The notes below the pieces were generated by a model. It was not told the DNA's origin. It worked only from the letters and a program-made list of their open reading frames with translations, and did no database searches. A stretch of 64,000 nucleotides of DNA from an uncultured Candidatus Binatia bacterium. GTDB lineage: Bacteria; Desulfobacterota; Binatia; UBA9968; JAJDTQ01. Shown piece after piece: positions 7,445 through 16,377 of this stretch (position 1 is its first letter; every line of letters starts with the position of its first letter). A program made the translations under genes and the position numbers. The stretch is from positions 2,389,001 through 2,453,000 of the forward strand of contig OY282432.1 of the NCBI GenBank assembly GCA_958295985.1. Direction: 5' to 3'.

Positions 7445-8100
7445 ATGCGCTTAGCGGCAAGGATCGAGGTTGGGGAAGCGGACCGGAAGCAGTTGGAGTG
7501 GTGGTCGTCGTTGCGCAGCGTTCCGGTTCGGCTGCGGGAGCTATCGCTGATAGTGCTCAAGGCGTCGGAAGGGATGACGAACAAGGAGATTGTGGCGGAG
7601 TTGGGAACGGAAGCGAACAAAGTGGGGCGCTGGTGTCGGCGCTACGCGGACGAGGGTCTGGCCGGGATCGGGAAGGAACGGTCGCGGGGCGGCAACCAGA
7701 GGGGGGGTCGGAGCGAGGTGAAGCGGGCGGCGCTGCGGAGCCGGATCGTGGAGGCGACGACGATGCGGCTGCCGAAGAACGCGACGCAGTGGTCGTGCCG
7801 GTCGATGGCGCGGGAGACGGGGACGACGCGGGATTTCGTGAACCGGACGTGGCGAGCGAACGGTCTGAAGCCGCGCCTGTGTCGGACGTTCAAGCTGAAC
7901 AACGATCCGCGCTTTGAGGAGAAGCCGCGCGACGTGGCGGGCCTGTACTTGGGTCCGCTGGAGAACGCGGCGGTGTTCAACTTCGACGAGAAGAGTCCGA
8001 TCCAGGCGCTGGATCGGACGCAGCCCGGGCTGCCGACGAAGAAGGGACGCTGCGGAACCACGCGCACGACCACAAGCAGCACGGCACGACCTTACAGGAC
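7445..8100 (+). mobile_element. IS630-family transposase relic, truncated and frameshifted
   Basis: The first 200 residues form an IS630-type transposase: an N-terminal helix-turn-helix (NKEIVAELGTEANKVGRW), an arginine-rich linker, and the start of the DDE domain with FNFDEKSPIQALDRTQPGLP, which contains the first catalytic Asp. After about 8050 the frame is lost; the expected continuation HDHKQHGTTL is found in another frame and then stops. The other catalytic acids are missing, so the element is inactive. It marks the left side of the 7.3-11.6 kb island. Confidence 0.85.
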
Positions 8101-8372
8101 TCTAGCGGCATGACCAACTACGGAATCTACCTTAATTCTACCGCCAACCTGTCCTATAAGCGAGGACCACCTCAGCCCTTCCTGCAGGGGTACGCAAAAG
8201 GGCTCTCATAAGGGGGACGAAATTATCGGTTGAACAGCAGAAAAGACAATTGCCAAAGAAATTAGACAAAATGACAACCTTCGTAGATGTTGAATTGATT
8301 GAAGGTGTGTACTGAGAAGAGGTTCGAGATGAAGACATACAAGATTTTGTATGAGGACGAATCGGTACTGCC

Positions 8373-8960
8373 ATGAACAATAACTATCAAATCGATGTGA
8401 AAGATTTTGGGCCGATTGTGAGAGCTAATGTCGATTTCCGACCGCTCACCGTGTTCATCGGCCCGAGCAATACCGGCAAATCCTATATGGCAGTGCTTCT
8501 CTATGCGCTGCACAAATGCCTTGGAGGCATGGATGCTTCACTCGGAACATTGGGAATTCAAGGGAGAATGCGCCTGCCGTTCATTCATACCATACCCCGT
8601 TCGACTGAGATCGAAAAGAGCTTGATGGATTGGGTCGCGGCAGTGTCGAAGAGTAGCTCATTTCCAGAGATGCCAAGAAACTTGCTTGACGCGATTCGTC
8701 TCATCCTGGAGCAACCCAAGGGTCTTGATCTCCATCTTCAGAACAGAATTCTGCAATGTTTCGGTGTCCAGGATGTCGGTGAATTAGTTCGTCGCCCGGG
8801 TTCGAATACAAGTTTGCACATCGCCTTGAACGTCCCTCAAACAGGCAAATCGGACACGGTTCGTTACGACTTCAGATTTGGATCAAGCAAACCCAGGATT
8901 TCAGGGCGATTACGTATTCATCGGAGAGAAGAACGGGAAAAACTGGATAGCGCCAATTGA
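8373..8960 (+). pseudogene. AAA ATPase, 3'-truncated (OLD/AAA_15-like)
   Basis: The reading frame starts with NNNYQIDVKDFGPIVRANVDF and the Walker A loop GPSNTGKS (about residues 31-38), typical of OLD/SMC-like ATPases found in defence and toxin systems. At about 8870 homology ends and the frame runs out after unrelated residues; Walker B and the signature motif are absent. Its ATG overlaps the stop of a 15-codon frame (8329-8376) by ATGA, and an ORF tail ending at 8315 precedes that, so a longer operon once stood here. The local base composition is visibly less GC-rich than the flanks, suggesting horizontal origin. Confidence 0.7.
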
Positions 8961-9216
8961 ATTGAAAAGTGGTCGTTTCGAAGTAGCAGACGTCATCGAC
9001 CAGCTTCAAGAGGGGTCTGACCAGGCGGATACTTGGCTTCCTCCAGAGGTTCCTTTTCGGTTCGCGCCGGTTCTGGTGCATGTACCAAGTCCTCGCAGCA
9101 GAAGGCAAGACAGGGAATTCCGTTTAAGAAAAGTCAACATGCGCGGAAAGATGAGGGTGGTGGTAGTGATCCCTTGTGGCGGAAGTCTGAAAGACGTTCT
9201 CGACCTGCCCACCTGA
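8868..9216 (+). pseudogene. C-terminal fragment of a nuclease-like protein
   Basis: The frame that begins inside the ATPase relic (from about 8868) reads GDYVFIGEKNGKNW then APIELKSGRF, and continues to a natural-looking C-terminus with an IPCGGSL motif. The E-x-K pattern inside a beta strand is reminiscent of PD-(D/E)xK nucleases, but the evidence is only motif-level. It has no start of its own and is out of frame with the ATPase, so a deletion has joined the front of one gene to the back of another. Confidence 0.5.
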
Positions 9217-9559
9217 AAGCATACCCCGATGGCAGGAGAAAGCATCCCGAACACCTGTACGATCAACCGCCTGGAGTTGATCGGCAATGGCGGGTGGTAT
9301 CGGGTAACCGCGTACCGGTGCGACTGCTCCTGGCCGGAAGCAGCGTCTCGCTACGCTGGGTCTTCTGGCACTCACGGTGATTGCTAAGGGAATTAACCAG
9401 CAAACCAGCGTAGTGTCGCAACAGGGCGATCTTGAAGTCGCGAAGACTTGGAGCAGGTTGTTGGGAAGAAGGTGGGAGTAAGGCTGATGGACAAGTTGGC
9501 AAAGGCGGCAGGGATCAGTGCAACCCCGGCCGAGGCTTACGAAAACGGGGGATTGCTGA
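9217..9559. other. decayed region without identifiable gene
   Basis: Contains only short frames, for example one of about 50 codons from 9230 ending near 9379, none recognisable. It connects the nuclease-like fragment to the integrase fragment and looks like a patchwork of gene remnants. Confidence 0.4.
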
Positions 9560-9716
9560 ATAGGACGGATAGAAACCGGGCCAACACCTGCCGCACCCAC
9601 CCGTACCGCTCTGCCTTCCCTCCCGGAACCTTGAAGACCACCGCTCGGGTCCCTTCCAGAAACTCCCGGAGATGGGCCACTGTCGTCATGTCCCTGGCGT
9701 TCATAAGCGTCTTCAT
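9560..9716 (-). mobile_element. N-terminal fragment of a transposon integrase
   Basis: From the ATG at 9716 the protein reads KTLMNARDMTTVAHLREFLE and then AVVFKVPGGKAERYGWVRQV, the characteristic beginning of a DDE-type integrase/transposase common in uncultured soil and marine bacteria. Homology stops at about 9560, before the catalytic domain, and the frame ends in unrelated residues. It is an inactive relic. Confidence 0.6.
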
Positions 9717-9928
9717 CCTTGCATTATGAACGGAAGCCGCACTCAGTCCAGTGGCATTCCCCATTGGAAACACACTCCCCCTTCAGTGTCGTCCTGCATT
9801 GGATAGTTCTCCAGCTACCTCGCCAAACCTTTCTGTGGTATGGTGTTGGACCAAGCATATTCATCGGCGTCCCGATATTGGACACAGCCTTGCCTCGACG
9901 AAAATTCAACTCGAAACGTCGTGTTGCC

Positions 9929-10330
9929 GTGAATCCCGACCCCTCCGAGCTACAGGATTTGGCGGCGCGGGTCCGGTATGGCGGCAACCCGGAACATAAA
10001 CGGAATCCCGGCGATTTCGGGTTGACGCCCTCCGCTCAGTTGCGCCCCGACAAGACTGCGTGCGACGAGGCCGGCATCACGAAGCGGCGGGTGGCGTTGC
10101 GCCTGCTGCGCGAAGGCATTAGAAAGGGGCTGGTCAGCGACCAGGTTCGGGGACCGGGACAGTTCCCTCAAAACGTATGGGCGGTGACTGAAGACGGGCA
10201 TCCACTCGAGGCCCAGTTGGAGAACCCCGAGACAGGCAGCTACCACGGATACCCTATGCCGGTTGTCGACCCGTTCCGAGAACTCGTTATCGAGAGATGG
10301 AATCGGCGTGAGCAAGCAGTTCAAGATTGA
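9929..10330 (+). CDS. conserved hypothetical protein, first gene of a two-gene cassette
   Basis: About 133 aa, starting at a GTG at 9929 (NPDPSELQDLAARVRYGGNP). The open frame extends upstream to 9719 but that part is not protein-like. No named domain is recognised. The middle, DEAGITKRRVALRLLREGI, resembles a helix-turn-helix, and the C-terminal half has a run of Tyr/Pro/Gly. Its stop lies 20 bp inside the next gene, so the two form a coupled unit. The start is uncertain because no strong ribosome site precedes the GTG. Confidence 0.6.
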   Translation: MNPDPSELQDLAARVRYGGNPEHKRNPGDFGLTPSAQLRPDKTACDEAGITKRRVALRLLREGIRKGLVSDQVRGPGQFPQNVWAVTEDGHPLEAQLENPETGSYHGYPMPVVDPFRELVIERWNRREQAVQD

Positions 10331-11639
10331 TTTCGAATGGTTACCGCGCGACTTCGGCGACCCGGTAGACCGACACTCGCTTGCCCGGATCAGCATCGAA
10401 GTCGGTGGGATATCAGCAACCAACGTGGAAGATCTACATGCAAAGACCGTCAGATCGGATATACGCGTGTCGGCTTTCGACTTCGCCGCGTGGCTCGTAG
10501 CCAATTGGTGGCGCCTGCGATGGGAAGCGGACAGCGGCGGCCACGCGAACGGACGAAGCGTTTCCTGGGGCATGAGCCACAAGGTCGGTGCGGCCGGGAA
10601 CGGCTATCTGTGGCCCGACATGGAATTCAGTGGCAGCGGCGACCGCGTGCATGTTCGAGCCCGGCAGACAGGCGCCGGCTCAGGCCACTCGTTGCGCTTT
10701 CTCAACGAGATCGATGTCCACGTTCCGGCGGGCGACTTCGAGTCCGGGGTTCAGGGGTTCGTCGACGCCGTGGTTTCGAGAATGGGTTGTCTGAGCGGTG
10801 CGAGCGAAAGATCGAGGGAGTTGGAGGCAGCCTGGCATGAACTCCGCGAGGAAATTTGCGACCCCGCCCGGAGCCTCACGCGCGCCATGGAAGCGAGAAT
10901 GGGATTCGATCCCGAAGAGGCGGATCCCGCGATGTTGAACCGCTTGCGTGAAGCGGCGACGCTCGTGGGTCGAGGCGCGATCGAGGAATTGGCCTCGTCC
11001 TCGAAGCGGAACGTGCTTGAGGACTTCGAACGAATCCAAAGAAAATTCGCCGAGTCGTCCACTACGCCATCGCTCACCATATCCTCGACGATCAGGAACG
11101 CGGCAGTCGATGCGAAGGGACACGGCCGACAGCCTTGGGAAGACGCCGAGGCGGTGGCCGGAACGGCGCGCCGGGAGTGGTCTCTTGGAGCCGACCGGAT
11201 CGACAGCCGCCGTCTGGCCGAGCTGTGCGGCGTTCCCGTGTCATGGATCAGGGAGCCCTCCGGTATCGATCAGATCCCGATTCCCGCCGGTCTCCGTGCT
11301 GACGACGATCCAGGGGTGGTCAAGGCGATACTCAAGAAAAGGCATCCCAACGCCAGGCGGTTCGCCCTTGCTCGAATTATCGGGGACCACCTGGTGACGG
11401 CCGACAACGAAGGTTTACTGCCGGTGACGAACGCGGCGACCGATCGTCAGAGATTTCAGCGGGCTTTCGCGCAGGCGTTTCTGTGTCCGTTCGAAGCCCT
11501 TCGAGACTTCCTTGGAGGTGAGGAGCCTGACGACGATCTGATGGAAGAAGCAGCGCATCGCTTCGAGGTGTCGGAAACCGCCATCCGGTCGATCCTGGTC
11601 AACAAAGGTATGCTGGAAAGAGAGAGGCTCCCCGCGTAA
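10308..11639 (+). CDS. ImmA/IrrE-like protein without zinc motif, second gene of cassette
   Basis: About 443 aa from GTG 10308. The C-terminal third follows the ImmA/IrrE metallopeptidase layout: RRFALARIIGDH where HExxH is normally placed, then FQRAFAQAFLCPFEAL and a helical segment ending SILVNKGMLER. HExxH and the third zinc ligand are absent, so peptidase activity is unlikely. The N-terminal 200 residues, rich in Trp and Gly (FAAWLVANWWRLRWE), form a separate domain I do not recognise. ImmA/IrrE proteins usually act with repressors or toxins, so a regulatory or toxin-antitoxin-like role is inferred, not shown. The gene sits immediately before ileS, whose start is 110 bp downstream. Confidence 0.65.
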   Translation: MSKQFKIDFEWLPRDFGDPVDRHSLARISIEVGGISATNVEDLHAKTVRSDIRVSAFDFAAWLVANWWRLRWEADSGGHANGRSVSWGMSHKVGAAGNGYLWPDMEFSGSGDRVHVRARQTGAGSGHSLRFLNEIDVHVPAGDFESGVQGFVDAVVSRMGCLSGASERSRELEAAWHELREEICDPARSLTRAMEARMGFDPEEADPAMLNRLREAATLVGRGAIEELASSSKRNVLEDFERIQRKFAESSTTPSLTISSTIRNAAVDAKGHGRQPWEDAEAVAGTARREWSLGADRIDSRRLAELCGVPVSWIREPSGIDQIPIPAGLRADDDPGVVKAILKKRHPNARRFALARIIGDHLVTADNEGLLPVTNAATDRQRFQRAFAQAFLCPFEALRDFLGGEEPDDDLMEEAAHRFEVSETAIRSILVNKGMLERERLPA

Positions 11640-11749
11640 CTTCGCGTCTTCGGGGCAGTATGACGCGGGGTCCCATCTCTCACCCGACCTCTCATTCCAA
11701 TCACCCCGATACCCGGAAGTCGCTTGCCGGCAAGTGAGGGACGAAGTTC

Positions 11750-14665
11750 ATGGACTACAAAGACACGCTCAACCTCCCCAGGACCGCGTTCCCCATGCGG
11801 GGCAACCTGCCGCAGAAGGAGCCCGTGCAGGTGGAGAAGTGGGAGCGTGAGGGCATCCACGAGAAGATGGTGGAAGCCAACCGGAGCGGTCCCAGGTTCA
11901 TCCTGCACGACGGTCCGCCGTACGCCAACGAGCGCATCCACATCGGGCACGCGCTCAACAAGGTCCTCAAGGACGTCATCATCAAGTACAAGAGCATGAG
12001 GGGCTATTGCGCGCCCTACGTTCCGGGCTGGGACTGTCACGGACTCCCCATCGAACTCCAGGTGGAGAAGAGCCTGGGCCGGGAGAAGAAGAACCGGCTC
12101 AGCAAGGTGGAGGTCCGCAGGCTGTGCCGCGCCCACGCGGAGAAGTTCATCGGGGTCCAGCGGGAGGAGTTCAAGCGGCTGGGGGTGTTGGGCCGGTGGG
12201 CGGAGCCGTACCGGACCATCGACTTCGCCTATGAAGCCGCAGAGGTCCGTGAGCTCGGGAAGTTCATGGCCGACGGTTCCGTGTATCGGAGCAAGAAGCC
12301 GGTCTACTGGTGCGCTTCCTGCGCCACGGCGCTGGCCGAAGCCGAGGTCGAGTACGACAACCAGGTGACCCCTTCGGTTTACGTGAAGTTCCCGGTCAAG
12401 GACGCCAAGGGGAAGCTGCCGGGTGACGCGGACAGCGCCTTTGCCATCTGGACCACCACGCCCTGGACGCTGCCGGCGAACCAGGCCATCGCGTTGCATC
12501 CCCGGATGCAGTACCGGCGCGTGCGGACTCCCGCGGGCGTGCTGATAGTGGCGGCTGACCTGGCCCCGTCCCTGATGGAAGTCTTCGAGTACGGTCCCGG
12601 GCAGTTCGAGGTGCTGGAGGGCTCGTGGTCCGGCGCCGACCTGGAGGGCATCGTCTGCTCGCACCCGTGGCTGGACCGCGAGGTGGTGGTCATCCTGGGG
12701 GAATTCGTCACCGCGGCACAGGGCACCGGGTGCGTCCACGTGGCGCCGGGACACGGGCACGAGGACTACGAGGCCGGCCAGCGGTATGGCCTGGAGGCGT
12801 ACGCGCCGGTGGACGGACAGGGCCGGTTCACCGCGGAAGCCGGGGAGTTCCAGGGGGAGATGGTCTTCAGGGCCAATCCGAGGATCATCGCCAGGCTGAG
12901 CGAGGACGACAGGCTGCTCAAGTCCCAGGAGATCAGCCACAGTTACCCGCACTGCTGGCGGTGCAAGAAACCCGTGCTGTTTCGCGCCACCGAGCAGTGG
13001 TTCATCCCGATGGACCGGAACGGGCTACGGCAGGGCTCCCTCGAGGCCATCGACCAGGTGCAGTGGATACCGCCCTGGGGACGGGACCGCATCAGCGGGA
13101 TGCTGGCCAACCGGCCCGACTGGTGCATATCCCGGCAGCGTTCCTGGGGTGTGCCCATCCCGGTGCTCTACTGCCTGGAGTGCGGCGAGACGCATTTGAG
13201 CGAAGCGCTGTGCGAGCACGTCGCCCGGCTGTTCGAGCAGGAAGGGTCCGACGCCTGGTTCGTACGTCCGGTGGAGGAACTGGCGCCGCCCGGGTTCTGC
13301 TGCAACAGTTGCGGCTCCACCCGGTTCTCCAAGGAGGAGGACATCCTGGACGTCTGGTTCGACTCCGGCGTGAGCCACGCCGCGGTGGTGGAACCGCACC
13401 CCGAACTGGGCAGGGCGGACCTCTACCTCGAAGGCAGCGACCAGCACCGGGGCTGGTTCCACACCTCGCTGCTGACGTCGGTGGCGAACCGCGGCCGGGC
13501 GCCCTACGACGGCGTGCTCACCCACGGCTTCGTGCTGGACGGCAAGGGACACAAGATGTCCAAGTCCCTGGGCAACGTGACTGCGCCGCAGGAGATCACC
13601 AGGAAGTTCGGCGCGGACATCATCAGGCTCTGGGTCGCGGCCGAGGACTACCGGGAAGACGTCCGCATCTCCGAGGAGATCCTGAACCGGCTGGTGGAGT
13701 CGTACCGGCGGCTGCGCAACACCGCGCGTTTCCTCGTCGGGAACCTCCATGACTTCGATCCCGACGCCGACGCAGTGAGCCCCGACGCCCTCGAGGCCCT
13801 GGACCGTTGGATCCTCCATCGCACCCAGCGGCTGCTGGGGCGGTGCATCGAAGCCTTCGACCGGTTCGAGTTCCACCTCGTGTACCATGCCTTGAACAAC
13901 TATTGCAGCGTTGAGCTGAGCTCCCTCTACCTGGACATCGTCAAGGACCGGCTCTACTGCGAGGCGCCCGATTCCGTCAGCCGAAGGTCGGCGCAGACCG
14001 CGCTCCACGGCATTCTGCAAACCCTGGTTCATTTGATGGCGCCCATCCTCTCCTTTACTGCAGAAGAGATCTGGGAGCATGCGCCCCGAACGGAATCGCG
14101 CCCGGAGAGCGTTCTGCTCTCGCCGATGCCGCAGCCGGACGAGGAGTCGTCGGACCCGGCGTTGGCGGCCGAATGGGAGTTGCGGCTGGACCTGCGCGGC
14201 GAGGTGCTGAAGGCCCTGGAGGCGGCGCGTCAATCGGGCGCCATCGGCCATTCCCTGGACGCCCGGGTGGCGCTGTATCCGGATGCCTACCACCGGGCTC
14301 CGGGCATTCAGGGTCTGTTGCGCGACCGGGCGGCCACGCCATGGGAGGACGTCTTCATCGTCTCGCAGGTGTCGGTGGTCCCCGGGGCGCCGTCGGCCGA
14401 CTTGGTGTACCCGAACCTCAGGAATGGCGACGGGGAGAAGCACGAGGGCGCCGCGGACGGTGCACCGGCGCCGGGACCCGCCGTGGGCTACGACAGCCTC
14501 CTGCTGGGCGCCGCCATCGGCGTGTACACGGCTGACGGCGGAAAGTGCGAACGGTGCTGGAAATATCACCCGGGCGTCGGAGAGCACGCGGCTCATCCGG
14601 GGGTCTGTCCCCGTTGCGCGGAGGTGTTGCGATCTTTACCGCAGGCCGAAAACGCGCGCGCATAA
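11750..14665 (+). CDS. ileS: isoleucyl-tRNA synthetase
   Basis: Class I aminoacyl-tRNA synthetase of 971 aa, the usual bacterial length, charging tRNA-Ile with isoleucine. HIGH-type signature RIHIGHALNK (about 62-71), editing domain in the middle, KMSKSLGN (about 601-608), and a C-terminal zinc finger with CERCW and CPRC near 933-960 are all present. The start at 11750 has a GAGGGACG site. Its end overlaps the reading frame of lspA, the normal arrangement in proteobacteria. Confidence 0.97.
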   Translation: MDYKDTLNLPRTAFPMRGNLPQKEPVQVEKWEREGIHEKMVEANRSGPRFILHDGPPYANERIHIGHALNKVLKDVIIKYKSMRGYCAPYVPGWDCHGLPIELQVEKSLGREKKNRLSKVEVRRLCRAHAEKFIGVQREEFKRLGVLGRWAEPYRTIDFAYEAAEVRELGKFMADGSVYRSKKPVYWCASCATALAEAEVEYDNQVTPSVYVKFPVKDAKGKLPGDADSAFAIWTTTPWTLPANQAIALHPRMQYRRVRTPAGVLIVAADLAPSLMEVFEYGPGQFEVLEGSWSGADLEGIVCSHPWLDREVVVILGEFVTAAQGTGCVHVAPGHGHEDYEAGQRYGLEAYAPVDGQGRFTAEAGEFQGEMVFRANPRIIARLSEDDRLLKSQEISHSYPHCWRCKKPVLFRATEQWFIPMDRNGLRQGSLEAIDQVQWIPPWGRDRISGMLANRPDWCISRQRSWGVPIPVLYCLECGETHLSEALCEHVARLFEQEGSDAWFVRPVEELAPPGFCCNSCGSTRFSKEEDILDVWFDSGVSHAAVVEPHPELGRADLYLEGSDQHRGWFHTSLLTSVANRGRAPYDGVLTHGFVLDGKGHKMSKSLGNVTAPQEITRKFGADIIRLWVAAEDYREDVRISEEILNRLVESYRRLRNTARFLVGNLHDFDPDADAVSPDALEALDRWILHRTQRLLGRCIEAFDRFEFHLVYHALNNYCSVELSSLYLDIVKDRLYCEAPDSVSRRSAQTALHGILQTLVHLMAPILSFTAEEIWEHAPRTESRPESVLLSPMPQPDEESSDPALAAEWELRLDLRGEVLKALEAARQSGAIGHSLDARVALYPDAYHRAPGIQGLLRDRAATPWEDVFIVSQVSVVPGAPSADLVYPNLRNGDGEKHEGAADGAPAPGPAVGYDSLLLGAAIGVYTADGGKCERCWKYHPGVGEHAAHPGVCPRCAEVLRSLPQAENARA

Positions 14666-15150
14666 TTTTACTGCTGGCGGTGATCCTGCTGCTCGATCAG
14701 GGCGCCAAGCTGCTGGTTGATCGTACCATTCGGTTGCATCACTCGATTCCCGTCATCGAGGGCCTGGTGGACCTGACCCACGTCCGTAACACCGGTGCGG
14801 CGTTCGGGCTGCTGGCCGGACAACGCAGGGCCCTGGGTTCCTATGTCCTCATCCTCTTCTCGCTGGTCGCCGTCGTCTTCGTCGTTCACCTGTTGCGCCG
14901 GCTTTCGGAAACGGACACCGGACTCATCCTGTCGTTGACGTTCATCCTGGGAGGGGCGTTGGGCAATCTGGCGGACCGCCTGTTCTACGGCGAGGTGATC
15001 GACTTCCTCGACGTCTATTGGAACGGCTACCACTGGCCGGCGTTCAACGTGGCGGACAGCTTCATTACCGTCGGCGCGGTGCTGTGCCTCTATTGCCTCA
15101 TGCGGACCAAAGGTCGGGACCCGTTCTCTTCGGCCCGGGCCGGCGACTGA
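14614..15150 (+). CDS. lspA: lipoprotein signal peptidase
   Basis: Aspartic membrane protease that removes signal peptides from diacylated prolipoproteins. Four hydrophobic segments and both catalytic-Asp motifs are visible (LGNLADRLF and FNVADSFI). The start is uncertain: the frame opens inside ileS, and no ATG occurs near the expected N-terminus. TTG at 14614 gives 178 aa; a GGAGGT site at about 14620 points to a start closer to 14632, which would require a rare ATC codon. Co-transcribed with ileS. Confidence 0.9.
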   Translation: MRGGVAIFTAGRKRARIILLLAVILLLDQGAKLLVDRTIRLHHSIPVIEGLVDLTHVRNTGAAFGLLAGQRRALGSYVLILFSLVAVVFVVHLLRRLSETDTGLILSLTFILGGALGNLADRLFYGEVIDFLDVYWNGYHWPAFNVADSFITVGAVLCLYCLMRTKGRDPFSSARAGD

Positions 15151-15161
15151 AACCGGCGCTT

Positions 15162-15926
15162 ATGGAACAACGCGTCACGTTCGGCAATGGCCGGGGCGAG
15201 CGTTTGGCGGGAGTCCTCCATCTGCCGCGGGAGACCGCCAACGGTTTCGGCGTGATCCTGTGCCACGGCATGGAATCAAGCAAGGAGAGCCTCAAGCACA
15301 TCCGCCTGGGGGATTCCCTGAGCCGGGCGGGATTCGCCGTGCTGCGCTTCGACTTCACCGGCGCCGGCGAATCCTCCGGGGACTTCGAGTCGATCACGTG
15401 CACCCGGCAGGTGGATGACCTGGAGGCGGCCCACGCATGGCTGAAGGAACGCGGGCTGGCGCAGGTGGGCGTTATCGGCTCTAGCATGGGAGGCACGACC
15501 GCGCTGATGTACGCCGGCGCCGCGGAGGGCGTGGCGGCGCTGGTGACCCTGGCCGCGCCCTTTGATCCACGGGAAATCCTCGAGCGGGATTTCCCCCCCA
15601 AGGCGATGGCTCTGTGGCGCGCCCAGGGTTTCATCGAGTTCAACGGCCGCCGGCTCAACAGGGATTTCATGGAAGAGGCCGCCACCCTCGACGTCGCCGA
15701 GGCGGTGGCGCACGTCACCTGTCCGGTGTTGGTGATCCACGGAGATGCGGACGCCACCGTGCCGGTGGCACAGGGGCGAGCGCTCTACGGCGCGCTGGCG
15801 GGTGAGAAGGCGATGTGCATCCTTCCCGGCGCCGACCACCGTTTCACCCGTCAGCAGGACCGTGAGGTCGCGCTGAACCGGGCGGAGGACTGGATGGTGC
15901 GGCACCTGAGGAGTCCCGAGGCGTGA
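15162..15926 (+). CDS. alpha/beta hydrolase
   Basis: A 254-aa serine hydrolase of the dipeptidyl-peptidase/acyl-esterase-like alpha/beta class. It has an oxyanion segment CHGMESSKES, nucleophile elbow GSSMGG (about 107-112), the acid in GDADATVPV and the base in GADHRF. It begins 11 bp after lspA and its stop overlaps the next gene by GTGA, so it belongs to the ileS operon. Substrate is unknown. Confidence 0.85.
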   Translation: MEQRVTFGNGRGERLAGVLHLPRETANGFGVILCHGMESSKESLKHIRLGDSLSRAGFAVLRFDFTGAGESSGDFESITCTRQVDDLEAAHAWLKERGLAQVGVIGSSMGGTTALMYAGAAEGVAALVTLAAPFDPREILERDFPPKAMALWRAQGFIEFNGRRLNRDFMEEAATLDVAEAVAHVTCPVLVIHGDADATVPVAQGRALYGALAGEKAMCILPGADHRFTRQQDREVALNRAEDWMVRHLRSPEA

Positions 15927-16321
15927 CCCGTCGCGGCGTGTTGTGCGCGGCGCTGTTGCTGGCCTGCGTCGGCTGCAAGCGTGACGGCGACGCCACGCCC
16001 CGGGGAGTGGCGGAGGTGTTCCTGGACTGGCACTATGTCGAGATCGACCTGCCCAGGTCCAGAGAGTTCACCGTCGGGCTGGCCCGGAGCAAGGTGGACG
16101 AGCAGATCCGGCTGACTTCGGGGTTTGCCATCGACGCGGGCACGCGCAAGCCCCGGGTCTACTACAAGCTGCTGGAACGGCGGGAGGCGGGTGGCCGCAT
16201 TGCGTTCGTCTACCGGCTGACCATCCGGCCGGAAGACGCCGGCGAGTTTTCCCGCAGGCTCCTCATCCGGGTGCGCGAGGAGGAGTCGGGCTGGCGGGTG
16301 TCGAACTACGTGGAATACTGA
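15923..16321 (+). CDS. small predicted lipoprotein
   Basis: A 132-aa protein with a type II signal peptide: basic start, hydrophobic core, lipobox ACVGC with the modified Cys near residue 18. The remainder is a compact beta-rich domain of no family I can name (EVFLDWHYVEIDL, then a C-terminal beta hairpin ending RVSNYVEY). GTG start overlaps the previous stop codon. Presence next to lspA is suggestive but probably incidental. Confidence 0.75.
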   Translation: MTRRGVLCAALLLACVGCKRDGDATPRGVAEVFLDWHYVEIDLPRSREFTVGLARSKVDEQIRLTSGFAIDAGTRKPRVYYKLLERREAGGRIAFVYRLTIRPEDAGEFSRRLLIRVREEESGWRVSNYVEY

Positions 16322-16377
16322 CGCGCCACTTGGTATGAAACGGCAGAAATGCGGATTGGCAACAGGAAACCGGACTT

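Noticed and set aside
8138..8380. Leftward 80-codon frame in the island
   Set aside because: No ribosome site and no recognisable features; the rightward frames there are better supported.
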